DNA of 64,000 nt from a bacterium (lineage in GTDB: Bacteria > Zhuqueibacterota > QNDG01 > JAFGCO01): assembly GCA_016932575.1 (NCBI GenBank), contig JAFGCO010000065.1:62001-126000 (forward strand), read 5' to 3'. Positions within the stretch are counted from its first letter, which is position 1; every line of letters begins with the position of its first letter. Under the pieces are notes generated by a model. That model searched no databases and was not told the origin of the DNA. It was given only the letters and a program-made list of their open reading frames with translations. This document shows positions 56,101-63,708 of this stretch, piece after piece. The translations under genes and the position numbers were made by a program.

Positions 56101-56633
56101 GCATGTTTGTTGAGTGTAAACCGCTCGAGTTTCGGATCATACAACACAAGCATAACGGGGATGGTATCCACGAGGGACTGAAGCAGATTACGTTCCCGGC
56201 TCAGCGCCTCTTCCACCTGCTTGCGCTCGGTGATGTCCAAATGGATCCCCCTCGTGCGGATCACCTCCCCCTGTTCATTACGGTAAATACGGCCGGAAGC
56301 GACCAGCCACCGGATATCGCCGTCTTCCCGTACGATGCGGAATTCATCGCGAAACTCATTACCGGATTGAACGACTTTTTCGAGATGTTTCCGGACGCGG
56401 ACCCGGTCCGCTTCATGGATATATTCGAAAAAGGTCTCACCGGTGACGGATTCGCCTTCGGGATCACGGCCCAGCATCTCGTACAGCAGGAGATTCCACT
56501 TGGTTCGTCCAGTCCGGTAATCCCGGGCCCATATACCCAGTCGAGCAGTTTCAACAGCGAGCTGATAACTGTCTTCAGTGCCGGGCAGTTCATTTTTCAC
56601 TGTCTTTTGTTTATTCATACCTCTTCTATCCAA
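53133..56633 (-). CDS. multi-PAS sensor kinase, NarX-type (HisKA_3)
   Basis: An 1166-residue kinase with no clear membrane segment, so probably cytoplasmic. It has about seven PAS domains in a row (for example starting near 25, 145, 270, 390, 535, 670 and 800, each ending with a PAC motif such as ARDVTPRRRAE or VQDITDQKQAV). The dimerisation region has RAEERQRREIAAGLHDSIIQ with the phosphoacceptor His near 967, and the ATPase has HELLMNVVKHADAE and GFGLFNIQERIE. It pairs with the NarL-type regulator downstream. The ATG at 56618 and a TTG at 56633 are both possible starts. Confidence 0.92.
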   Translation of the reverse strand: MDRRGMNKQKTVKNELPGTEDSYQLAVETARLGIWARDYRTGRTKWNLLLYEMLGRDPEGESVTGETFFEYIHEADRVRVRKHLEKVVQSGNEFRDEFRIVREDGDIRWLVASGRIYRNEQGEVIRTRGIHLDITERKQVEEALSRERNLLQSLVDTIPVMLVLYDPKLERFTLNKHARDVLGWTNKDANQGDFMSKVYPDPAYRKKVSNFMDSLHPGWREFNVTTKTGDTVPSEWTNIKLNDDTRIGIGIDIRRQKKAEQAILGSEKRLQTLADHSPDIIARFDRDFHLVYINQTISGLTGMPPEKLIGKTSRNLDLPDFLCDLWEKRIDKVIKSEKPDTVEFEFPESGEKRIFYCSLIPEFDQDGRVETVLSVARDVTPRRRAERDLKKERDLLEVVMDNTNTHLAYLDREFNFVMVNSAYARGCGYSEEELIGNNHFDIFPDKENQAIFKQVRKTGKPFMTEAKPFEFPGDPDRGMTYWDWSLVPVKDSIGEVTGLVYSLVDVTEDQRAIAERERFIDDIQSLSRDLKNQTARLEAVIGSLTDPILVFNPGGKIIKANPAAHAALGREPVSIQEEKALNSLLIPPESSAECPRDKVIYRRALSGEMIKDELCLFKNTENQMRYVLVSASPIEDPFEMNGAVVTWHDITDRRQRQEKLQESEQRYCLAQQLAGIGNWDWDIRSGKVEYSNTLEQLFCMKQSRIDRSYRSFLRLIHPEDRRRVTQAINACIEEDSLYDVEHRVICMDGSIRWLRQTGNVIRDQNRLAVRMLGMVQDITDQKQAVENQRLLAEIVAESQDAIVVRDMNSIITAWNTGAERIYGYATEEMIGHMIDRILPEDKRDEEARLIERTKKGEHIRHYETNRIRKDNRSIYVAISFSPLRDIDNTVYAVATIEHDITERVLNEHALREAKQQLERQVQERTKELRKTNRELKKQIRQRSEFQDKLRSLTAELIRAEERQRREIAAGLHDSIIQMLVLSNMKLDQAINIDSSESQKPVMEEVHNHLEETIRELRSMTFQISPPVLYELGLIPALEWLSEQFEKEYGLTCHFTHDHTEKPVSEDMRNMLFQAVHELLMNVVKHADAENVHIRAMKAGAKIQIEVKDDGCGFNPDQLKADMETTSGFGLFNIQERIEFMKGQFKLISEKNKGTYIRLKAPLDLGE

Positions 56634-56859
56634 CGTCTCTTTTCATTATATTGATTGATGCTGTTAGCCCGTTGCCGGAAAATACCGCTGAGGTTCAAAA
56701 CACGGTTTCATAAAAACAGGCGCGGTCATTCACAAGATAATTGCTTTGCACAATAATGTAAAGTCCTATATTAAAATAACAGGTTATAAATGCCGGCATT
56801 CTTAATTCATATGATTGTTTGATATTGTATATTTTTTCTGGATTCAAAAAATTCAAAGT

Positions 56860-59058
56860 TTATTTCTCACTTATCTCCTGAAACCCGGCAAGCTGATCCA
56901 GAAGTCTTTGCACTTCTTCAGGTTTGGATATCCAGAATCGTGCTTTGGACCATTCGGATCCGATTTTGATCGAATAGGCGGACGAAGGCAGTACGCTGAA
57001 TATTTCTTCATCGGTCCAGTCGTCGCCGATGGCCAGAATGAAATCCCAGGATCGGCTCGACAGCCAGAAAGAGACGTTTCTGGCCTTGCTCAAACCGCTG
57101 CTCCGGACTTCAATGTAAGAATATCCATGCCCCACTTTCACATCATGATTGGCCGTCAAGCCAATCAAGGTGCTCTTTAATTCGGCAATACGTGCCTCCC
57201 GCAATTTGGGAGACACCTTTTCATAATGCCAGAAGAGCGAATATGCCTGCTCATCGATGTATGACCCGGGTGTTCGTGAGACAAACGAATCCAGGATGGG
57301 AGTGATGATCTGTTTCCATGAGGTATCCGGCCGGAGATATTCGTGCCATTCCTCTTCATACTCCCGGATCCAAGCACCCTGGCTGGCGTACAGGTGCACG
57401 GAACTCTTTTCGAACATATCCGTCAGCTTGTCCTGATCCAGACCGCTTAACAAAACCACTTCATTGTCCGGTTCCCTGGAGAGCCGCATAAGAATCTCTG
57501 CCATGATCGGCCGCTCCGGGGATTCGGATTTCATCCTATCCGGATCCATAAGAAACTCATCCAGGTCAAACAGCAGCAGACGATGCGCGCTCCGCCGGTA
57601 ATTCGTAATCAATTGCTCCTCATCTTTTTGCCGGAATCGATGTGTGCCGATCGACTGATCTTTCCGCACTACGGATTCCAGATGCTGCATAAAATCATGA
57701 ACCCAGGTATAGATATCATACCGGCGGATCCGCTCCCGCATAAACCGGTTGCGGCGGGACCATTCTTCCGCAGGGATCTCGAGTGCGCGATAAATCGCCT
57801 CGGCAACGGCCTTGGTGTCATTCGGATTGACGATCAAAGCCTCGGGCAGCTCATTGGCGGCCCCTGCCATTTCGCTCAGAATAAGGCCTCCCTGTTTATC
57901 AACCTGGGCAGCGACAAATTCTTTGGCGATTAAATTCATGCCGTCCCGGATCGGTGTCAGCAGGGCCACATCCGCAATACGATACAATTCAATCAATTTC
58001 TCCAGAGAAAATCCGCGATAAAAATACCATACCGGCATCCAATTGATGGAAGCATATTTACCGTTCAACCGGCCGATGACCTGGTCCAGCTGGTCCTTGA
58101 GTTCACGATATGAAGCCACATGCGTCCTTGATGGCACAGCAATCAGAAGCATCGTAACTTTATAATGATATTCCGGATGTTTTTCCAGGAACTGATCAAA
58201 AGCAGCCAGCCGGTGCAAAATACCTTTGGTATAATCCAGGCGGTCAACCGATAATATAATTTTCGTGTTCTCATCCCACTTCGATTGAACATGTTCTTTT
58301 TTTTGTTTGCCCTCCGTTTTTCCGGCAAATCGCTTATAATCAATGCCCATGGGAAATGCATCCACGATCAGTGCATGATTGTTCACCATATACTGGCCAA
58401 AACTGTGCTCCATGCCGATAAGACGCCGGACACTGTTGAAAAAATGATTGACATAATCATGGGTATGAAATCCGATCAGATTGGCGCCCATAAGCCCCTT
58501 GAGAATTTCCTTCCGCCAGGGAAGGAGGCGGTAGATTTCATAGGAAGGAAAGGGGGTATGAAGGAAAAATCCGATCTTTGCATCGGGAAGTGCCTGCCGC
58601 AGCAGTCCCGGCAAAAGCATCAGATGATAATCGTGCACCCAAATGGTATCGTCGGGTTGTGCATAATTTAAAACGGCATCTCTGAATCTTTCATTCATAT
58701 TCCGGTAACATTGCCACTGGTTTTCATCATAGGCGACGAAAGTCGGAAAATTATGAAAAAGCGGCCAAAGCGTCCTGTTGCAAAAGCCGTAATAATATAG
58801 ATTGAGCTCGCCGGAAGAGATAAAAATACTGTGACAGTGATCGTGTTCCCATAACAGCCGGTTGATTTCTTCGGGTTCTTTTTGCCTTAATTCGTCTGAA
58901 GCGATACCGTTCCAGCCGATCCAGATACTTTCCCTGTTTTGATGATAGGAAGACAAGCCCGTTGCAAGGCCGCCCATGCTTTGCTGCAGTTTAAATTCTT
59001 CCGCTTCTTTTTCCACACTGACCGGCAGGCGGTTTGAGACAATAATGAGCTGACTCAT
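56860..59058 (-). CDS. otsAB: bifunctional trehalose-6-phosphate synthase/phosphatase
   Basis: A 732-residue fusion of the two steps of trehalose synthesis. The synthase part (about 1-470) is a GT20 enzyme: [56 protein letters not shown] and [13 protein letters not shown]. The phosphatase part (about 500-725) is a HAD enzyme with LLFDLDEFL in place of the usual DxDGT, and [10 protein letters not shown]. In the first HAD motif the second Asp is kept but GT is EF, so phosphatase efficiency is uncertain. Start 59058 is the family start; the upstream extension to 59304 is the remnant of another gene. Confidence 0.92.
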   Translation of the reverse strand: MSQLIIVSNRLPVSVEKEAEEFKLQQSMGGLATGLSSYHQNRESIWIGWNGIASDELRQKEPEEINRLLWEHDHCHSIFISSGELNLYYYGFCNRTLWPLFHNFPTFVAYDENQWQCYRNMNERFRDAVLNYAQPDDTIWVHDYHLMLLPGLLRQALPDAKIGFFLHTPFPSYEIYRLLPWRKEILKGLMGANLIGFHTHDYVNHFFNSVRRLIGMEHSFGQYMVNNHALIVDAFPMGIDYKRFAGKTEGKQKKEHVQSKWDENTKIILSVDRLDYTKGILHRLAAFDQFLEKHPEYHYKVTMLLIAVPSRTHVASYRELKDQLDQVIGRLNGKYASINWMPVWYFYRGFSLEKLIELYRIADVALLTPIRDGMNLIAKEFVAAQVDKQGGLILSEMAGAANELPEALIVNPNDTKAVAEAIYRALEIPAEEWSRRNRFMRERIRRYDIYTWVHDFMQHLESVVRKDQSIGTHRFRQKDEEQLITNYRRSAHRLLLFDLDEFLMDPDRMKSESPERPIMAEILMRLSREPDNEVVLLSGLDQDKLTDMFEKSSVHLYASQGAWIREYEEEWHEYLRPDTSWKQIITPILDSFVSRTPGSYIDEQAYSLFWHYEKVSPKLREARIAELKSTLIGLTANHDVKVGHGYSYIEVRSSGLSKARNVSFWLSSRSWDFILAIGDDWTDEEIFSVLPSSAYSIKIGSEWSKARFWISKPEEVQRLLDQLAGFQEISEK

Positions 59059-59084
59059 TATAATCAACCTCTCTCTTTTGTTTA

Positions 59085-59345
59085 ATAGTACCATTGAAAC
59101 GAAAAATACGCAAAATCTAAAATCGATTTCTCCCATACATCCAACGGGAATACGAAGACGGATGGCATCCACACCGCGCCGGTCTTCGGTATCCAGAGAT
59201 CCGAAAGAAAAAGGAGCAATCACATCCATGGGATTGACCGTGCGTGCGCTTCCCCAGACAATGTCCTGCCGGCCGCAATAAACAGCAGCAGGTCCGATTC
59301 GCAATAATATGTAAAGCCGCGCTCCACGAAGTCAAAAAATACAAA
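59085..59345 (-). pseudogene. remnant of an outer-membrane porin-like protein
   Basis: On the minus strand, upstream of otsAB, two frames read together give a coherent fragment: FDFVERGFTYYCESDLLLF, then, after a one-base shift near 59265, GRQDIVWGSARTVNPMDVIA and RRGVDAIRLRIPVGCMGEID. The GRQ-x3-WG-x-R-x3-P-D-x-x-x-PF pattern with a later GVDA-R-x-x-P-G-x-x-x-E resembles a conserved part of beta-barrel outer-membrane proteins. There is no start, and it ends just before otsAB. The remaining frame is accidentally continuous with otsAB. Confidence 0.5.
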
Positions 59346-59364
59346 AACACGTGAGCGCGGCTTT
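59313..59364. terminator. 12-bp GC-rich hairpin after the three-BON gene
   Basis: Perfect arms AAAGCCGCGCTC (59313-59324) and GAGCGCGGCTTT (59353-59364) enclose 28 nt, and additional ACG/CGT pairs extend the stem past a bulge. It lies 59 nt after the stop of the three-BON gene (minus strand). It can serve as a terminator in either direction, although no long T-run follows. It overlaps the start of the porin-like remnant. Confidence 0.5.
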
Positions 59365-59423
59365 CATTGTTCTCAAATCGAGGGGCCGGATTTAATATAA
59401 TGGTTGAATCAACAGGCTGTCAC

Positions 59424-60158
59424 TTACTTACCTTCTTCATATTCCACATACAGTCCGTTCACGATATCCACCACGCCAATCAGGTGCGCAATATCTTCTT
59501 CAATGGCATGTTTTGCCCAAAGGTTTGTTGTTTTACCGGTTAATGTGACGACACCCTCCTCCACCATCACGCGCACATTGTACTGAAACGGATACCGGTT
59601 GTTCAATATTTCATGAACCATATCCTTGATATTGGCATCGGTGTAGCGTTCAACCGAAGGGGTTATTTTTATCTCATTGATGATTCCCTTGACGCCTTTC
59701 TGCCAGGATGCGGCAGTTTGAGCCATCATTTTTTCCCGGTAGAAATCAACCTCACCGGTTAATTTCACAATGCCGTTCGCCACAGTTACCCCGATATCAT
59801 CAGGATCCTTAATTGTGTAAATGTAATTTAACTCGTCAATAATATTATTTTTAATAATCTCATCCGGTAAAAGTGCGGCATTGACTATGACCTGATTGGA
59901 AATTTTATTGACATTTGGAAATTGAGAAGCGATTTCAAAGACTCTCAATTTGTCGTACATCAGGTCCACAGTTCCTTCAAGCTCAACCGTTCCTTCTTTC
60001 ATTACCGACGCGTTGACTGTGTCGTATCCTTCATTCCCCAAAGCCGCTTCAATTTTATTGATGGATATTTTATCCCCGGCGCCGATTACAGCCTGAGTTA
60101 TAATAAACGAAAGCGCCAGAATGCTGATGATCAAATATATTTTTGTGCGATACCACAT
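59424..60158 (-). CDS. exported protein with three BON domains
   Basis: A 244-residue protein with a signal peptide (IYLIISILALSFIITQAVIG) and three BON-like modules at about 33-95, 100-165 and 172-240 (GTVELEGTVDLMYDKLRVFE; NGIVKLTGEVDFYREKMMAQ; EGVVTLTGKTTNLWAKHAIE). It is like the six-BON protein at 39.9-41.4 kb, though the domains are more divergent. It is probably periplasmic or surface-associated. AAGGAGG precedes the start, and a 17-bp palindrome lies 82 nt upstream. Confidence 0.9.
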   Translation of the reverse strand: MWYRTKIYLIISILALSFIITQAVIGAGDKISINKIEAALGNEGYDTVNASVMKEGTVELEGTVDLMYDKLRVFEIASQFPNVNKISNQVIVNAALLPDEIIKNNIIDELNYIYTIKDPDDIGVTVANGIVKLTGEVDFYREKMMAQTAASWQKGVKGIINEIKITPSVERYTDANIKDMVHEILNNRYPFQYNVRVMVEEGVVTLTGKTTNLWAKHAIEEDIAHLIGVVDIVNGLYVEYEEGK

Positions 60159-60239
60159 AAAGACCTCCTTGTCTTGGTCATGTTTTTCAACAATGATCTT
60201 TCTTATACTTTATAATAATCCGTGTTTTTATGACTTTCC

Positions 60240-60256
60240 ATCGGGAAAATCCTGAA
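60240..60256 (-). promoter_or_regulatory. 17-bp palindromic element upstream of three-BON gene (copy H)
   Basis: The sequence is ATCGGGAAAATCCTGAA. It lies 82 nt before the BON start and 82 nt after the AarF kinase stop. TATAAA (60209-60214) lies 25 nt further toward the gene. It belongs to the CCGAT subgroup with copies C and D. Confidence 0.65.
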
Positions 60257-60338
60257 AGCTGATTATAAATGCCCTGATTTGATAAATCGAGGCAGGATTT
60301 TTATTCCTATTATATTCAGCAGAAAAAGTATAGCAATT

Positions 60339-62024
60339 TTATAAGTGGCCTGATCGCAGTATGTTGAACACAAGCCACAAACCCATGATTCCCGCCAGTA
60401 AAAAACCAATCAATCCGAATATGGGGAGATCCCACAGTTTGGGCCCTTTGTCTATTTGAACAACCAGTGAAGATCCAACCACAAGCGAGGCAATGATCAT
60501 ACTGAAAGACAGCCGGTTGGCAAAGCGGTCCATTTCATTCAGTATATCATCGATACGCATGTGGTGCAAATTGATGCCCATTTGTCCCCATCTGGCTTTT
60601 TTAAGAATCTGAGTTAACATGCGGGGCGCCACAACCAGCAGATCTGTATAATCTTCCCACATTAACGTCATATTTCGGAAGAATTTTTCCGCTTCCGCCC
60701 GTCCGATCATCGTACTGGTAAAATAGGATTTAGCGGTTGAGATAATATCGAATTTCGGATCGAGTTTCTGCGCGATACTCTCCATGACCATTTGTGCTTT
60801 GCCCATCAGGTAAAGGCTCCGGGGAAACTGAATACGGTTGTCCCGGATCACTTTGACCAGGTCGTTGAAAAAATTTCCGAATTTCAGCATATGCAGCGGT
60901 ACAGCATGATATCTCGCCAGTAAATCAGAGACATCAATTCGCAGGGTCTCCCGGTCAACATCGGTTTTCAAACGATTCAAATTGATCAGTGTATGAACGA
61001 TCATCAAGGCGTCATTGCGGATGATCCCCCGAAGCAATTCTCCGATCTCACTGACAAGCTCATCGTCCAGCCGACCCATCAGGCCGTAATCCAACGGCGC
61101 AATCCTTTGATCGGGAAGCACCAGCAGGTTGCTCGGGTGCGGATCTCCGTGGAAAAAGTGATATTCGAATATCTGTCTTAACACGAATAATGTTCCGTTT
61201 TTGGCAATCTGCACAGGATCAAGGCCCGACTTTTTCAGCGATTCCACCTGATCAATATAAATGCCTTCAATATATTCAAGCGTTAAAACTCTTTCCGTGG
61301 TACATTTCCAAAATACAGCGGGTACGTATACAGTCTCGTCGTCTGTAAAATTTGTCTTGAAACGGTGTATATTCCGGCCTTCCTGTATAAAATTCAATTC
61401 CTCGCTGATCCATTTTTTAAATTGTGAAACCAGGCCGGAAGGATCGAACACATGGCTTTCGGGTATGTATCGTTCAATAAGACCGGCCAGGTCTTTTAAA
61501 ATGGGAATATCCCGCTGGATGATTTCAATTATATCAGGCCGCATCACTTTAACCACCACTTCTTCACCGGATTGTGTACAGGCACGATGTACCTGGGCTA
61601 TAGATGCAGCTGCAACCGGCTCTTTATCATAAGACTTGAAAATGGTTCGGACAGACTGCCCCAGTTCCTCCTCGATAATACGGATACTTTCATCAGCCGG
61701 AAAGGGAGGCACTTTGTCCTGCAATTTTCGAAGTTCGCTGACATAGGCCACAGGCAGAAGGTCATAGCGGGTGCTGAGCATTTGTCCGAGTTTGATAAAA
61801 GTCGGCCCAAGCTCCTCCAGTGCCAGACGCACCCGTTCGGGCCGGGATTTATTTTGATGAGGCTCTTGTGCCCGCTTAAGGGATTTGGATCTGATTTTTT
61901 TTAATGCAATGTCCACATTCAGCTGATCAATCACATCCTCAAATCCATATTTGAGTAAAATTGAGATAATTTCACGGTATCTTCCAAGATGTTGAATGGA
62001 TTTTTTCAGATTAAATATGGACAT
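60339..62024 (-). CDS. ABC1/AarF/UbiB family atypical kinase
   Basis: A 561-residue protein of the UbiB family. It has the KxGQ motif in FIKLGQMLSTRYDLLP, the Ala-rich loop AAASIAQVHRA, the Lys in VVVKVMRPDI, and the catalytic HGDPHPSNLLV with DYGLMGRL as the metal-binding motif. The C-terminus has two membrane segments (about 500-520 and 533-555). In other bacteria members support ubiquinone synthesis; in anaerobes they may act on other lipids. Start 62024 (MSIFNLKKS) is the family-like start, while the open frame extends to 62069. Confidence 0.92.
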   Translation of the reverse strand: MSIFNLKKSIQHLGRYREIISILLKYGFEDVIDQLNVDIALKKIRSKSLKRAQEPHQNKSRPERVRLALEELGPTFIKLGQMLSTRYDLLPVAYVSELRKLQDKVPPFPADESIRIIEEELGQSVRTIFKSYDKEPVAAASIAQVHRACTQSGEEVVVKVMRPDIIEIIQRDIPILKDLAGLIERYIPESHVFDPSGLVSQFKKWISEELNFIQEGRNIHRFKTNFTDDETVYVPAVFWKCTTERVLTLEYIEGIYIDQVESLKKSGLDPVQIAKNGTLFVLRQIFEYHFFHGDPHPSNLLVLPDQRIAPLDYGLMGRLDDELVSEIGELLRGIIRNDALMIVHTLINLNRLKTDVDRETLRIDVSDLLARYHAVPLHMLKFGNFFNDLVKVIRDNRIQFPRSLYLMGKAQMVMESIAQKLDPKFDIISTAKSYFTSTMIGRAEAEKFFRNMTLMWEDYTDLLVVAPRMLTQILKKARWGQMGINLHHMRIDDILNEMDRFANRLSFSMIIASLVVGSSLVVQIDKGPKLWDLPIFGLIGFLLAGIMGLWLVFNILRSGHL

Positions 62025-62304
62025 GCATTTGACCTTCACAATTAAAAAGGGGATTGAAGAATACCGCACCCTTCTGACGACATATAAGAATGTACTCTGA
62101 TGAGCAACAGATACTGTTCATTCGCTCTTATTGTCAAGAAAATGAACCGGGATTCACCTCCCTACAAAAAAAACTCATACCGCTTCTTACATTTTAAGGA
62201 GGCTTCTCCCGATTCATTCATGGAAAATATCGAAATGTTTAAAAAAGACTGGCATATTACTTCATCTGGCTGAAATCAGAATTATGAATATATCCGAAAA
62301 TTTT

Positions 62305-62607
62305 TTATCCCTGTTTTTCCTGAGATTTCAACAATTTATCCAGCTTTTTATTGATCTCATCAATATCCTTCCGAGTCGCCAGATGCAGATTTTTTACAGT
62401 ATCTTCGATAATCTGATTCAATTTCTTATCAAAGTGGCTTTTTTCCTTTTCTGCCCGGTCCATTAGATCACGAACTGCTTTGGCGCTTTCGTCCTTGGAT
62501 ACCTTGCCCTTTTCCACCAGATCATTGATAATTTCTTCCGCCCGGTCTTTGGTCATGGAAAAAATACCCAATCCCAGATACAGTGTTTTTTCGAATAAAT
62601 CAGCCAT
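62305..62607 (-). CDS. phasin-like coiled-coil protein
   Basis: A 100-residue protein with an amphipathic N-terminal helix (FEKTLYLGLGIFSMTKDRAEE) followed by a long charged coiled coil (VRDLMDRAEKEKSHFDKKL; ATRKDIDEINKKLDKLL). This is the pattern of the small phasin-related proteins linked to polyhydroxyalkanoate or lipid surfaces and often to stress. No PHA synthase is in the window. AACGGAGG precedes the start, and a 17-bp palindrome lies 128 nt upstream. Confidence 0.82.
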   Translation of the reverse strand: MADLFEKTLYLGLGIFSMTKDRAEEIINDLVEKGKVSKDESAKAVRDLMDRAEKEKSHFDKKLNQIIEDTVKNLHLATRKDIDEINKKLDKLLKSQEKQG

Positions 62608-62734
62608 GGTTACACCTCCGTTTTTTTATTTATATGGCAATCGTATTATTAATAAATTTTTCATGGATGACCCACCCACGATTTTCAGCATAATTATATC
62701 ATTTCAAATATTATAATTAAAAGAGGAAAGTTCA

Positions 62735-62751
62735 ATCAGGGATAACCTGAG
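62735..62751 (-). promoter_or_regulatory. 17-bp palindromic element upstream of phasin-like gene (copy I)
   Basis: The sequence is ATCAGGGATAACCTGAG. It lies 128 nt before the start and 36 nt after the Suf protein stop. TATAAT-like hexamers occur 19 and 36 nt further toward the gene, so the -10 spacing is less clear than in the other copies. Confidence 0.55.
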
Positions 62752-62787
62752 AATTTAAACATAAAATCCTGATCAGCAACCTGAAAA

Positions 62788-63708
62788 TCAGCTTAACAGG
62801 CCCTGAATGATGAGCTCCACAGCGTCGTCTTCAGATAATCCCCGGGCCATCAGTGTCTGAAGCTGACGGCTGTCCACGCTGCCGATGGATGCTTCATGGG
62901 TTACATGCGCTTTCGGATGGTTCACTTCAACGATGGGGATAGCAACCGCTGTTCCCTGATCCTGAATAATTTCCTTACAGTCCACATGCCCCCTTGCCTT
63001 GGGTGCAGAAGCCGTTAATTTATTATGCACTTCTGCCTTCGCCCGGTCTCGGACCGCCACTTTAGTGGTTAAAACACCCCTTGCGCTCTGTCCGTTTAAA
63101 TGTCCGGTTTCATGAATACGAATGATATCATCATGTGTCCCATTGATTTTCGCAGTCATCTCCATCACGCTGCCTGCAGCACAGATGGTTTCATAATTCA
63201 TATCGATAAGGCCCACCCGGCCCTGTATCAATTCAAAATCCGTTCGGAAACGGGCATTCTCCCCAAGATGGATTCTGGCATTCGGAATAACCGAGATGCC
63301 CCCGTCCTGGCTGTGAATATGCCGCTCCAGATAAGAATACCGGGCATTCTTCTCCAGGGTAATGACTGCATCCATCAAGTGTTTAACATCAACGGCTTGC
63401 GGAAAAACACAGTGTGCCATGACTTGAATTTGAGCGCCTTCCTCAACATGGATATCCATTTTAATCCGTTGCACGGCCTGTTCGTCCGTGACACCAAAAC
63501 ACAGATGAACGGGACGGGAAATCACCACGCCTTTCTGTATATTGATTTGAACATCCACACCGGATTCCGTTTCCCGCGTGTCCACGTCCAGCCCTTTGGT
63601 AAGCTGAGAATCAACCACTCGGTTGAGATTGATCGAAAGTTTCGGCGCCTCAGGATCGTGAAAAGTGGACAGCAGATTGGCTGCTTTATATATTTGATCA
63701 ATATCCAT
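62788..63708 (-). CDS. short SufB/SufD-family protein
   Basis: A 306-residue protein that matches the beta-helix core of SufB/SufD scaffold proteins: VDVQINIQKGVVISRPVHLCFG (given in part), EEGAQIQVMAHCVF, LEKNARYSYLERH, and near the C-terminus the family region CKEIIQDQGTAVAIPIVEV, then VTHEASIGSVDSRQLQTLMARGLSED. It is shorter than typical SufB (about 470) or SufD (about 420), as in archaea and some anaerobes with a minimal SufCB pair. It would take part in iron-sulfur cluster assembly. Its start directly abuts the stop of the SufC-like gene. Confidence 0.9.
   Translation of the reverse strand: MDIDQIYKAANLLSTFHDPEAPKLSINLNRVVDSQLTKGLDVDTRETESGVDVQINIQKGVVISRPVHLCFGVTDEQAVQRIKMDIHVEEGAQIQVMAHCVFPQAVDVKHLMDAVITLEKNARYSYLERHIHSQDGGISVIPNARIHLGENARFRTDFELIQGRVGLIDMNYETICAAGSVMEMTAKINGTHDDIIRIHETGHLNGQSARGVLTTKVAVRDRAKAEVHNKLTASAPKARGHVDCKEIIQDQGTAVAIPIVEVNHPKAHVTHEASIGSVDSRQLQTLMARGLSEDDAVELIIQGLLS

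Noticed and set aside
55767-56654. 295-codon open frame on the plus strand
   Set aside because: It lies entirely opposite the PAS kinase, has no recognisable domain, and its composition follows from the opposite strand's codons.
59059-59304. N-terminal extension of OtsAB by 82 residues
   Set aside because: The family starts at [12 protein letters not shown], and the extension reads as a fragment of a different protein.
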